This document shows, in pieces, positions 29,129 to 38,600 of a DNA stretch of 44,109 nucleotides. Below the pieces are notes generated by a model. That model worked only from the letters and a program-made list of their open reading frames with translations. It was not told the DNA's origin and did not search any database. The first letter of the stretch is position 1. Every line of letters starts with the position of its first letter. The position numbers were made by a program, and so were the translations under genes. The stretch comes from Gammaproteobacteria bacterium (GTDB lineage Bacteria > Pseudomonadota > Gammaproteobacteria > JAKEHO01): the NCBI GenBank assembly GCA_027296625.1, contig JAPUIX010000056.1, positions 1-44,109 of the forward strand. The letters run 5' to 3'.

Positions 29129-29998
29129 TCAACTGGGTTTTTCTGTTACGTTTTCCGACTCTAGCCTGATGAGTCGCATCAGATGAATGCGGCGTTTGTC
29201 TGCACGCAGAACTTTAACGTTAAATCCACCATAATCGATTGTCTCTCCGCGTCTAGGCAAGTGTCCAAACGCATTTAACATGAGCCCACCGAACGTGTCA
29301 TATTCTTCATCACTAAAGTTGGTGTGGAAATACCGATTAAAGTCTTCAATGGGCGTAAGCGCTTTTACAGTATATCTATTTTTCCCGTGTTGTTTTATAA
29401 AGTCTTCCTCATCGATATCATGTTCATCCTTGATCTCACCAACAATTTCCTCGATGACATCTTCAATCGTAACCAGACCTGAAACTCCGCTGTACTCATC
29501 GACAACGATTGCCATGTGATTGCGACTTGCACGAAACTCCCTAAGCAGCACATTCAAGCGCTTGCTCTCAGGCACAAATACCGCTGGCCGCATGACATCC
29601 CTACTATCAAACGCCTCGGCATCACGCTTGGCGAGATAGACAAGCAGATCTTTAGCTAGGAGGATACCGACCACTTCGTCCACGTCATCGCCAATAACTG
29701 GAAATCGAGAATGCCCTGATTCGATCACTATAGGCAAGAAATCCTGCGGCTTAGCATCTTGTTTCACTACAACCATTTGCACGCGAGGAACCATGATGTC
29801 ACGCACTTGGATGTCTGAGACTTGCAGCGCTCCCTCAATCATCGGAAGGGCATCCGCATGCAAGAGGTTACGTTGCTCAGCGGCGCGCAGGAGGTCAATA
29901 AGGGCTTGCTGGTCCTGCGGCTCGCCAGTAAGCACTTTGGTTAAGCGCTCGAACCAACTCCGCGAGCTGGAACCGTTATTAGGTCGATCGTCGCTCAT
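29129..29998 (-). CDS. corC: CorC/YbeX CBS-domain protein
   Basis: A 289-residue soluble protein with a CBS pair (the first starts at VRDIMVPRVQM, the second around SRDVMRPAVFVPE) and a C-terminal CorC_HlyC domain. It lacks the membrane DUF21 domain found in longer relatives, as in E. coli YbeX. The family is linked to Mg/Co homeostasis and, for YbeX, to ribosome metabolism. Its ATG overlaps the ybeY stop by 4 bases (ATGA). It lies between ybeY and lnt as in E. coli. Confidence 0.94.
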   Translation of the reverse strand: MSDDRPNNGSSSRSWFERLTKVLTGEPQDQQALIDLLRAAEQRNLLHADALPMIEGALQVSDIQVRDIMVPRVQMVVVKQDAKPQDFLPIVIESGHSRFPVIGDDVDEVVGILLAKDLLVYLAKRDAEAFDSRDVMRPAVFVPESKRLNVLLREFRASRNHMAIVVDEYSGVSGLVTIEDVIEEIVGEIKDEHDIDEEDFIKQHGKNRYTVKALTPIEDFNRYFHTNFSDEEYDTFGGLMLNAFGHLPRRGETIDYGGFNVKVLRADKRRIHLMRLIRLESENVTEKPS

Positions 29999-30459
29999 GA
30001 ATCGATCACAGACTCATACGGATCAGAATAACCAAGCTCTTTAAGAATCTGGGCCTCTAACAATTCCATTTCCCTTGCGTGATCCTCGTCGACGTGATCA
30101 AACCCTAACAGGTGCAAGGTTCCGTGTATCACCATGTGTGTCCAATGGGCTGTGAGACTCTTGCCCTGCTCTCGAGCCTCGCTTTCCACGACGGGGGCAC
30201 AGATCACAACGTCGCCGAGCAGATCCGGCGTGATCGCCTCAAGACCTTCACTAGGAAAGGACAGCACATTCGTTGGTCCACGAGCCTGTCGCCATCGTTC
30301 GTTCAGCTCAGTGCCTTCCTCTTCATCAACAATGCGCACTGTCAGTTGCACATTCTCCCGGCGCCCACGGACCACAGCGCCGATCCATGTCTCAATATCC
30401 GAAACCGATGGCACCCCATCAGCCATAACGGCGTATTGCACATCGACTTCGACGCTCAT
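29995..30459 (-). CDS. ybeY: endoribonuclease YbeY (16S rRNA maturation)
   Basis: A 154-residue zinc-dependent RNase that acts in 16S rRNA 3'-end maturation and ribosome quality control. The zinc motif HGTLHLLGFDH gives ligands His112, His116 and His122, and the TNVLSFP block (about 63-69) is also conserved. Both ends overlap neighbouring genes by 4 bases (ATGA), showing tight coupling with ybeZ and corC. Confidence 0.95.
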   Translation of the reverse strand: MSVEVDVQYAVMADGVPSVSDIETWIGAVVRGRRENVQLTVRIVDEEEGTELNERWRQARGPTNVLSFPSEGLEAITPDLLGDVVICAPVVESEAREQGKSLTAHWTHMVIHGTLHLLGFDHVDEDHAREMELLEAQILKELGYSDPYESVIDS

Positions 30460-31466
30460 GACTGCTTATCAGAGGAATCGTCACTATTTTCTCTTTCGTT
30501 CCGCTCATAAGCATTGAGGATGCGTGCGACGAGAGGATGCCGAACAACGTCCCGCGCCTGGAAGAACGTAAAGCTGATACCGTCGTCGCTATCCTTCAGC
30601 ACATCAATTACGTGACGAAGCCCGGACTTACGACCACGGGGTAGGTCAATCTGGGTTATGTCCCCCGTAACCACAGCCCTTGACCCAAAGCCGGTGCGGG
30701 TAAGAAACATCTTCATCTGTTCGACCGTGGTGTTCTGTGCCTCATCTAGGATGATAAATGACTCGTTCAAGGTGCGGCCACGCATAAAAGCAAGCGGCGC
30801 GACCTCAATAATGTTCCGATCAATATATCGAGCTACCCGTTCAAACCCCAACATCTCATATAGAGCGTCGTATAATGGTCTTAAATACGGATCAACTTTC
30901 TGGGCCATATCGCCGGGCAAGAAACCAAGCCGTTCACCCGCCTCCACCGCGGGGCGTACAAGAATAACCCGGCGCACCTGATCTTGCGCGAGCGCCTCCA
31001 CAGCACAAGCCACTGCGAGATAGGTCTTACCCGTCCCTGCCGGGCCAATACCAAAGCTTATGTCATGGCTTTGAATATTCCTTAAATAACCTCTCTGATT
31101 TGGACCGCGCGCTTTAATGACGCTGTGCTTGGTATGGATGATCGCTTCGTCATACTCCTCACCTTCCAGAAGTTCCTCTATGCCTGCTTCTTGTAAGAAG
31201 AGATGAACGCGCTCCGGAGAAAGTACCTCATTGCTCGTTGCTTCATAAAGTTGTTTTATAACCCTACCTGCTATCTCCGCGGACTTAGGTGAACCGATCA
31301 CTCGAAACGTGTTGCCTCGGTTATTAATCTCAACACCCATACGCCGCTCGAGCTGGCGAAGGTGTTCGTCGAACGGCCCGCACAGATTTGCAAGTCGCTT
31401 ATTATCGGCGGGATGAAGAACAAGGTCGCTCGCGAGCGCTTGGTAGGAATTGGACCGCGTATTCAA
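30456..31466 (-). CDS. ybeZ: PhoH-like ATPase YbeZ
   Basis: A 336-residue cytoplasmic ATPase of the PhoH family. A KH-like N-terminal part (about residues 30-80) precedes the Walker A motif GPAGTGKT (141-148) and a Walker B segment FIILDEAQNTT (about 233-243). It is a known partner of YbeY and is thought to act in RNA processing. The start is a TTG two bases after the miaB stop; the first in-frame ATG is far inside the KH-like part, so a non-ATG start is needed. Confidence 0.94.
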   Translation of the reverse strand: MNTRSNSYQALASDLVLHPADNKRLANLCGPFDEHLRQLERRMGVEINNRGNTFRVIGSPKSAEIAGRVIKQLYEATSNEVLSPERVHLFLQEAGIEELLEGEEYDEAIIHTKHSVIKARGPNQRGYLRNIQSHDISFGIGPAGTGKTYLAVACAVEALAQDQVRRVILVRPAVEAGERLGFLPGDMAQKVDPYLRPLYDALYEMLGFERVARYIDRNIIEVAPLAFMRGRTLNESFIILDEAQNTTVEQMKMFLTRTGFGSRAVVTGDITQIDLPRGRKSGLRHVIDVLKDSDDGISFTFFQARDVVRHPLVARILNAYERNERENSDDSSDKQS

Positions 31467-31468
31467 AG

Positions 31469-32836
31469 TTAGGCCGAAACGAGACGCTCCGTCGTTAAGC
31501 TTTCACGTTCGTGCGTGACCGGCTCGCCACGAAGCGAGTTGGACAGGGCCTGTACGATCCGCACATCGGCAAACTGACCAATGAGACTGGGGTCACCAGA
31601 GAAATTGACAACGCGATTGTTCTCTGTGCGTCCACAGAGCTCAGCCGCTTTCTTACGAGATGGCCCCTCTACCAAGATACGCTCGACGTTACCAATCATT
31701 CGCCGGCTAATTTCATGAGCCATTGCGTTGATCCGCTCCTGCAGAAGCGAGAGACGCTCTTTCTTTACCTCCAGTGCGACGTCATCAGGGAAACTAGCTG
31801 CGGGTGTGCCGGGTCGACGGCTATAAAGGAAACTGAAGGACTGGTCATAACAAACCTCTTCGATCAACTCCATCGTGGCAGCAAAGTCTTCATCAGTCTC
31901 TCCCGGGAAACCGACGATAAAATCCGACGAAATACTGATTTCAGGCCGCACCCGGCGTAGCCGACTCACTTTGGCCTTATACTCCAGGGCTGTATGGCCG
32001 CGTTTCATCCGTGAAAGGATCCGGTCAGAACCGCTCTGCACCGGCAGATGTAAATGGTTAACAAGCTCCGGTACCTCAGCAAATGCCTCGATGAGGCTTT
32101 CCGAAAACTCTACAGGGTGGGAGGTGGTGAAGCGGATGCGATCGATTCCGTCGATGGCCGCAACGTATTTAATTAACAACGCCAGGTCTGCAATCTCCCC
32201 ATTGTACATGGGACCCCGATAGGCGTTGACGTTCTGTCCAAGCAAAGTCACTTCCCGCACACCTTGGTCTGCGAGCTCTGCGATATCTGTGATCACATCA
32301 TCGAAGGCACGGCTAAACTCCTCGCCCCGGGTGTACGGCACTACGCAAAAGGTGCAGTATTTGCTGCATCCTTCCATAATGGATACGTAGGCAGTTGGCC
32401 CCTCCGCACGAGGTTTAGGCAGACGGTCGAACTTCTCGATTTCTGGAAAAGTAATATCAATGACCCGCTTACCCGCTCCATCAACCTGGTCAAGCATCTG
32501 CGGTAAACGATGCAAGGTCTGCGGGCCAAAGACAATGTCAACAATGGGTGCCCGTTCCCAAATCGCCGCGCCTTCTTGGCTGGCCACGCAGCCCCCGACA
32601 CCGATGACGAGCCCGGGTTTCTGCTTTTTCCATTGCTGCCACACACCGAGCTGCGAGAAGACCTTTTCTTGGGCTTTCTCCCGGATAGAACAGGTATTCA
32701 GTAAGAGAACGTCCGCTTCGGTGGGTTCACTCGTCCGGGTGAGTCCATGTGACTCCGCCAGAACATCCGCCATCCTGGCGGAGTCATATTCATTCATCTG
32801 ACAGCCGAATGTTTTAATATAAAGTTTGCGTGCCAT
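31469..32836 (-). CDS. miaB: tRNA-2-methylthio-N6-dimethylallyladenosine synthase MiaB
   Basis: A 455-residue radical SAM methylthiotransferase acting on i6A37 of tRNAs that read UNN codons. The N-terminal UPF0004 domain binds one 4Fe-4S cluster through cysteines in [19 protein letters not shown] and GVGGCVA. The radical SAM cluster is in [15 protein letters not shown] (about residues 155-169), and a TRAM domain with NRVVNF closes the protein. It starts the miaB-ybeZ-ybeY-corC-lnt operon, the same order as in E. coli, and diverges from the lipoprotein gene at 33035. Confidence 0.97.
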   Translation of the reverse strand: MARKLYIKTFGCQMNEYDSARMADVLAESHGLTRTSEPTEADVLLLNTCSIREKAQEKVFSQLGVWQQWKKQKPGLVIGVGGCVASQEGAAIWERAPIVDIVFGPQTLHRLPQMLDQVDGAGKRVIDITFPEIEKFDRLPKPRAEGPTAYVSIMEGCSKYCTFCVVPYTRGEEFSRAFDDVITDIAELADQGVREVTLLGQNVNAYRGPMYNGEIADLALLIKYVAAIDGIDRIRFTTSHPVEFSESLIEAFAEVPELVNHLHLPVQSGSDRILSRMKRGHTALEYKAKVSRLRRVRPEISISSDFIVGFPGETDEDFAATMELIEEVCYDQSFSFLYSRRPGTPAASFPDDVALEVKKERLSLLQERINAMAHEISRRMIGNVERILVEGPSRKKAAELCGRTENNRVVNFSGDPSLIGQFADVRIVQALSNSLRGEPVTHERESLTTERLVSA

Positions 32837-33034
32837 GACTCCGACAAATCGGAAACGACTTCAACACGTTACACGTTATCGAGGCTATTTTCCAGCCAGA
32901 TCCCAGCCAACTGATAGGACCTTGATTTACCGGTTTGCACGGACCAATCTCGGTGCCGCTGAACCTCCGAGATACAACCTGTATGGTACGGGATGGTCAA
33001 CTGGCAGGAAGTATGCACCTCCGACGTATATGCA

Positions 33035-34624
33035 ATGACTTATCGCCTCATCCTCGTTTTCCCTGTTGTGCTGCTATTGCTTGGTTGCGCTGGACAGTCG
33101 CGAGCACCGGTACAGCCCTTGCTGGCGCATCTCAGCGACGAGGGCGAAGAGGGTCAGTGCGCAAGATTTTTCGTGGATCTTAACCAGATAGTGTTTGACA
33201 CCGGGGTCGCCGATGCCGAGGCAGCGCAGATCGCTGGATTCCCTTATCTGCGCGTTGACCGTTTTCTAGCCTCTTATCGTGACGAGCCAATGGACAACGA
33301 TACGTTTGATGCTTGGGCAGATCACTTGCAGGACCTGGATCGCCAGGCAAGGAAACTCGAGATCGCAAACCTTCCTGAGAACAGCCTTCAGCATCTTCGT
33401 AAATACGCTGCTAACGAAGCAGACATCTTAGAAAAAGTCACTCTATGCGGACAGACACTGCGTGCGCGTGACCTTGCCGACGACAACGCGAAACGCAAAC
33501 TCCGACAGAAAGCAACTGTTTCCGACAACTATAGTACCTTTAAACGAGTTGTCGGCATTTACCCAATCAGCTCCGCCTTCGTAAACCAAAGCATCTTAAA
33601 CTTGCACGAGAACATCCTAGATGTCTTCGCTACTCCCATTGATTCCCTGCCGGTTAAAGGGCAGCTTGTGTACTATGTGCCACCGGTAAAAGTTAACGCG
33701 CTCACTCCAGATGAAACTGCGGCAATCATTAAACGCATCACCAATAATCCGCTGAGCATCCCGCAACCTAGCGCGCTCGACCGGGATAAGCTCTTCGCTA
33801 CATTCGCACCTATTTGGGAGATCGACGTGGTTGACGATAATGATCGCATCGGCACACTGAATTGGGACAGCACCTCCATGGCCTCAGTCGACGTCATCTA
33901 TCCTCGCGTTTACCAGCGCTTATCCTATACGCGCTTTCAAGGAAAAATACTGTTACAACTGAACTACCTGATCTGGTTTCCTGCCCGACCCCTAACCGGC
34001 CGATTTGATATGCTCGGCGGGAAGCTGGATGGGCTAACTTGGCGCGTCACGTTGGGTCCCCACGGACGCCCGATTCTCTACGATGCGATGCACAATTGCG
34101 GCTGCTATCACATGTTTTTCCCCAGTCCGACTCTGCACGAACGAGCGCAATCCAACACCTACCAGGAGCCACCCCTCATTCCCCAAACCGCGCCAGAGGT
34201 TCCCGTGGGTCAACGTATCCTCATACGCATTGCGCATCGTACACACTATCTCCAGCGCATCTTGGCAACACCAAAAACTGACAGCGGCACTGCGTACGTA
34301 TTCAGTGACTATCACGCGCTGCGCTCGTTACCCCTGTCTAGTGGTCGTTACCGCAGCCTATTCCGTGAAGACGCAATTGTAAGCGGCACGGAGCGAGGAG
34401 AAAGATGGTATCTCTGGCCGATGGGGGTTCTTGAGCCTGGTGCCATGCGTCAGTGGGGAAATCATGCCACAGCCTTTATTGGTAAGAGGCACTTCGATGA
34501 TCCGGACCTAATTGACCGCTACTTTGAAATGGGAACCGCCGACTTGGCAGAGAATAGCTTGCAGGGCGCGCTGACCATTGCACCCAACTATCATGCACAT
34601 CAACCCGGGTCACGATCCAAATGA
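33035..34624 (+). CDS. uncharacterised lipoprotein
   Basis: About 529 residues from the ATG at 33035, chosen because it gives a compact lipoprotein signal peptide ending in LLLLGC (Cys18); the frame extends 14 codons upstream to 32993. The mature part has a helical N-terminal third and a beta-rich C-terminal part with notable blocks such as WEIDVVDDNDRIG, HGRPILYDAMHNCGCYHMFFP and WGNHATAFIGKRHFDD. The paired cysteines and histidines in HNCGCYH could bind a metal or form a disulfide; that is inference. I do not recognise a characterised family. It stands alone, divergent from miaB. Confidence 0.75.
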   Translation: MTYRLILVFPVVLLLLGCAGQSRAPVQPLLAHLSDEGEEGQCARFFVDLNQIVFDTGVADAEAAQIAGFPYLRVDRFLASYRDEPMDNDTFDAWADHLQDLDRQARKLEIANLPENSLQHLRKYAANEADILEKVTLCGQTLRARDLADDNAKRKLRQKATVSDNYSTFKRVVGIYPISSAFVNQSILNLHENILDVFATPIDSLPVKGQLVYYVPPVKVNALTPDETAAIIKRITNNPLSIPQPSALDRDKLFATFAPIWEIDVVDDNDRIGTLNWDSTSMASVDVIYPRVYQRLSYTRFQGKILLQLNYLIWFPARPLTGRFDMLGGKLDGLTWRVTLGPHGRPILYDAMHNCGCYHMFFPSPTLHERAQSNTYQEPPLIPQTAPEVPVGQRILIRIAHRTHYLQRILATPKTDSGTAYVFSDYHALRSLPLSSGRYRSLFREDAIVSGTERGERWYLWPMGVLEPGAMRQWGNHATAFIGKRHFDDPDLIDRYFEMGTADLAENSLQGALTIAPNYHAHQPGSRSK

Positions 34625-34658
34625 AACTTGCGAATAGACTTTTCCCGGTATGATGTGC

Positions 34659-34964
34659 CTACTTAGAATCCGTCAGCTCATTTAATTTGCGCTGAGTCTC
34701 CGCAAGGGTTTTTTCTAGTTCTTCAAGTTTCTTCAGCGCTTCATCGCGTTCACGCCCGACCTTAGCCGTTTCCGCCACCGCTTCAAACGAGATCGCCTCC
34801 GCGCGCTCTGCGCGTTCCAAGGCCGCGATGCGTTGCTTACTCAAGCGAACTTCCCTTCTGCTCGGTCCCATGATCGAACGCCATACAGCGCCGACCCGTT
34901 CCATTATCGAACGGCTCCAGAAGTTACTGTTGCTGGTAGTTCCCATAAGCTGCGCTATAAACAT
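34659..34964 (-). CDS. small coiled-coil protein
   Basis: A 101-residue protein convergent with the lipoprotein gene. The C-terminal 60 residues are strongly charged with heptad leucines (for example ALKKLEELEKTLAETQRKL), a clear coiled coil; the N-terminal 35 residues are mixed polar and aromatic (WSRSIMERVGAVWRSIMG). No ribosome site is obvious at the ATG at 34964 or at the ATG six codons in. Coding bias looks real, but I know no family for it. Confidence 0.55.
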   Translation of the reverse strand: MFIAQLMGTTSNSNFWSRSIMERVGAVWRSIMGPSRREVRLSKQRIAALERAERAEAISFEAVAETAKVGRERDEALKKLEELEKTLAETQRKLNELTDSK

Positions 34965-35682
34965 AAATCATAAAATACACGATAACCCCTTCACGAAGGC
35001 CGCGCCACGAAAAAAGCCAAATTCCGACATTTCAAGTGCTGAACCTAGGCATCCTGTCAGCTCGGCAAATGCCAAGCCCCGTCGAATGTCCAAAAATAGC
35101 CCTGATCTGTCATGCGACCCCGATGACGGACCTCCATCAGGCTACCCCAATATACGATCCTTATTAAGGCATATCTCATAACAAGGCGCCGCCGAGTGTA
35201 CTGCTCCACGGCCTATGATTACCTTTACTTCCGTACAATGCGTAGACCGGTATACTAGGATTCTTGCCTTTACCTCGGCCATATAAACAGGTACAAAAAT
35301 AATAATTCAATCACCTAACAGCACCATAGAGGGAACGACCCGCATCAGATATACTGACTATTTATACAGTACTTTAGCTCAGCAACAACGCGATCAAAGG
35401 CGGACGTTGACGAAAGATCCACCGTAAATCAATAAGATAAGGCGCATCTTGGCCATGGCCCGCGCTCAAGAGACACTCGCAATCCGCACTTGGGGATACT
35501 AAATAGACGAAGAAGCAATGCCAGGGAAACGTTGCCTTCGGGGCAACCGGCTGCCGCTTAACACTAATAGATTGTAGAATTTGACGTCCGTTTCGGATGC
35601 TTCGACGCGCACGTGCGTTTGGGGGACACAACGCATTCATCGAGTACCGGCTAATAAGCACAAGATAAGGCATCCAGCGAAT
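34965..35682. other. long non-coding stretch upstream of gltB
   Basis: About 718 bases with no gene I can support. Frames that cross it on either strand run into neighbouring genes as shadows and show no family resemblance. It contains a 6-bp hairpin with a TTCGG loop at 35531-35547 and presumably the gltB promoter and control sites. I could not identify a known operator, riboswitch or clear promoter. Confidence 0.5.
35531..35547 (+). promoter_or_regulatory. hairpin upstream of gltB
   Basis: GTTGCC and GGCAAC form a perfect 6-bp stem around the loop TTCGG, about 135 bases before the gltB start. There is no T-run after it, so it is not a terminator. It may be a leader structure if the transcript starts upstream. 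Confidence 0.3.
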
Positions 35683-38600
35683 ATGAAGACGAAAATTCCT
35701 AACACCCGACCAGGACTCTATGATCCCGCTGCGACCCGCGCGAGTTGCGGGGTAGGCGTTGTCGTCGATCTCAACGGAATCAAAAGCCACCAATTGGTCG
35801 AAGATGGATTTCGCATACTCCAGACCCTTGATCACCGAGGCGCTCGCGGTGCAGAAGAAAAAACCGGTGACGGGGCAGGCATGTTGATACAAAAGCCTCA
35901 CGAGTTCTTCAAAGCGAACATCCCTAATCTTGGCGACTTCGATACCTACGGAGTTGGACAGACCTTCTTTCCCCAAGACAAGCGCAAACACAAGATTTTG
36001 GAGGAACTCATTGATGATAGCGCCAACAAGCACGGGTTCAAGCTCATAGACTGGCGCGATGTCCCAACTGATAATTCTGACCTAGGCAAAACAGCATTAG
36101 AGTCTGAACCGGTGATAAGACAATTTTTTGTAGAGCCTAATGATCCTCTCGAGCCAGACAGACTCGACGCGAAGCTCTATATACTCCGGCGGACCATTGA
36201 GAATACTGCGAGGAAACGCGCACTGGGCGAGGAACACCTTTTCTATATCTGTTCGCTGGATCGGAGAAAAATCGTCTACAAGGGACTTCTTACCTGCGGA
36301 CAGCTTAGAGGTTACTACCCAGATCTATCGGACGACAAAATAAAAACGAGCCTTGTGCTGGTGCACTTTCGATTTTCAACGAATACTCTGGGCTCATGGG
36401 ATCTGGCCCATCCCTATCGAAATATCATCCACAATGGCGAGATTAACACGCTGCGTGGCAATAAGAATTGGATGACAACACGTGAAATCGATCTGGCCTG
36501 CGAAAGGTTCGGTGAAGATATCGATGAGATAAAACCGGTCACCACTGAGGGTTTGAGCGATACGGCTGTATTGGACAATGTGCTCGAACTATTGCTTGAG
36601 GCAGGCCGTGAACTACCGCACGCACTACGCATGTTGATTCCGGAAGCTTGGAACAAAGATAAATTCATGGATAGAAAGAAAAGAGCATTGTACGACTATT
36701 TTTCGACCATCATGGAACCCTGGGATGGGCCCGCTCTGATTGCTGCAACCGACGGTTATCGGGTCGCCGCTGTGCTGGACCGAAACGGGCTGCGGCCCTG
36801 CCGATACTGTGTCACCAAAGACAACAAACTCATTATGGGGAGCGAGACAGGTATCTTGGAGACACCTCCGAGCGAAATCGTTTTCAAAGGACGCCTAAAA
36901 CCCGGTCAGATGTTTCTGGCTGACACCCTGCAAGGTCGCATCGTTCCTGAAGATGAGATCTTTGACGCGCTTACCGATTGTCCTTATGAAGAATGGCTCG
37001 AGAGCAATCGATTAAAACTTAAAGATATCATCACCGAATTTGGACGAAAGAAAGCGCGTCAAGATGACGTTCTCGACATCGCCCGATACCAACGAGCCTT
37101 CGGTTACACCATCGAGTATCTTCGCTGTCTAATCCAGCCGATGGCGGAGCAGGCGAAAGACCCTCTGGGATCCATGGGAGACGACGCCGCACTTGCCGTA
37201 CTCTCGGCGAGAAACAGGCTTCTTTTTGATTATTTCAACCAGCTATTCGCTCAGGTCTCGAATCCACCGATTGACTTCCTACGAGAGGACCTCGTCACTT
37301 CCCTGGAAGGTCATGTCGGCAGGCAGCGTAACTTACTGGCAGAAACTCCAGAACATTGCCGCCAGATCTTTTTAGAGTCACCAATCCTCACGGACGAGGG
37401 GATGGATGCCATCAAGCGGCTGGATAAGAACGGTATTCGCTCGTATGTGGTCGATCTGACCTATTCGATTGGAACCAAGCTTCGCCCCGCCATTGAAAAG
37501 GTTCGTTACGAAGCTGCCCAGGCGATTAATGATGGATTTGAGATACTGATTCTCTCCGACAGGAAAATTGGCCCTGATCGTATTCCTATTCCGAGCTTGC
37601 TGGCAATCGGGGCCGTCCACCACTTCCTGATCCGCAAAAAACTACGAACAAGAACGGGGCTAATCATTGAAACAGGTCAGGCCTCTACCGTACATCACTT
37701 CTGTACGCTGATTGGCTATGGCGCTGGCGCGATATATCCATGGCTCGCATATAAGAGCATCAAACGGATGGTCTCGGAAGGATCAATCCGTTCGGATTTA
37801 GAGACCGCGCTTAGCAACTACAGAAAGGCGATCGAAGGCGGCATACTCAAAGTAATGTCAAAAATGGGGATTTCAACGCTTGATAGTTACGCCGGGGCCC
37901 AGGTATTTGAGACCGTGGGGCTGAATTTCGATTTCGTACAGGAGTATTTTGAAGGCACCACCGCCCATATCCCGGGGGTAGGACTTGAGCACATTGAAAG
38001 AGAAGTTCTTCAGATGCATGAGATCGGCTTTGGTGAAACCGTAATCGGCAATCTTCCCCTAGATTCCGGCGGTGAACTCTATTGGCGCCGCGATGGTGAG
38101 CTGCATCAGTGGAATCCGTTCACTATTGGAAAACTACAGCATGCGGCAAAAACGGGAGATTATGAAGTATATAAGGAATTCGCACGATTTATTAACGATC
38201 AGGAGGGAAAGCTTCAGACCCTTCGAGGGCTACTCGACTTCAAAATCGCCACGAGTGAATCAGTTTCGATCGAGGAAGTCGAGGCCTGTGAAAAAATAAT
38301 GAAGCGCTTCTCAACCGGTTCCATGTCATTTGGTGCCCTAAGCCAGGAAGCCCATGAGACACTTGCCATTGCCATGAACCGCATCGGAGGCAAGTCCGGC
38401 ACGGGTGAAGGAGGCGAACAAGTTGATCGCTTTGGAACCGAACGCGAATGCACCATGAAACAGGTTGCCAGTGGTCGATTCGGAGTCACGATCAATTATC
38501 TCGCCCACGCGCAACAAATCGAAATTAAAATGGCCCAGGGTTCAAAGCCGGGTGAGGGTGGCGAGCTACCAGGTAGCAAGGTCGACAAGGGCATTGCCGC

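Noticed and set aside
35374-36033. 219-codon minus-strand frame across the gltB start
   Set aside because: Most of it lies antisense to the gltB coding region, and its product shows no family resemblance.
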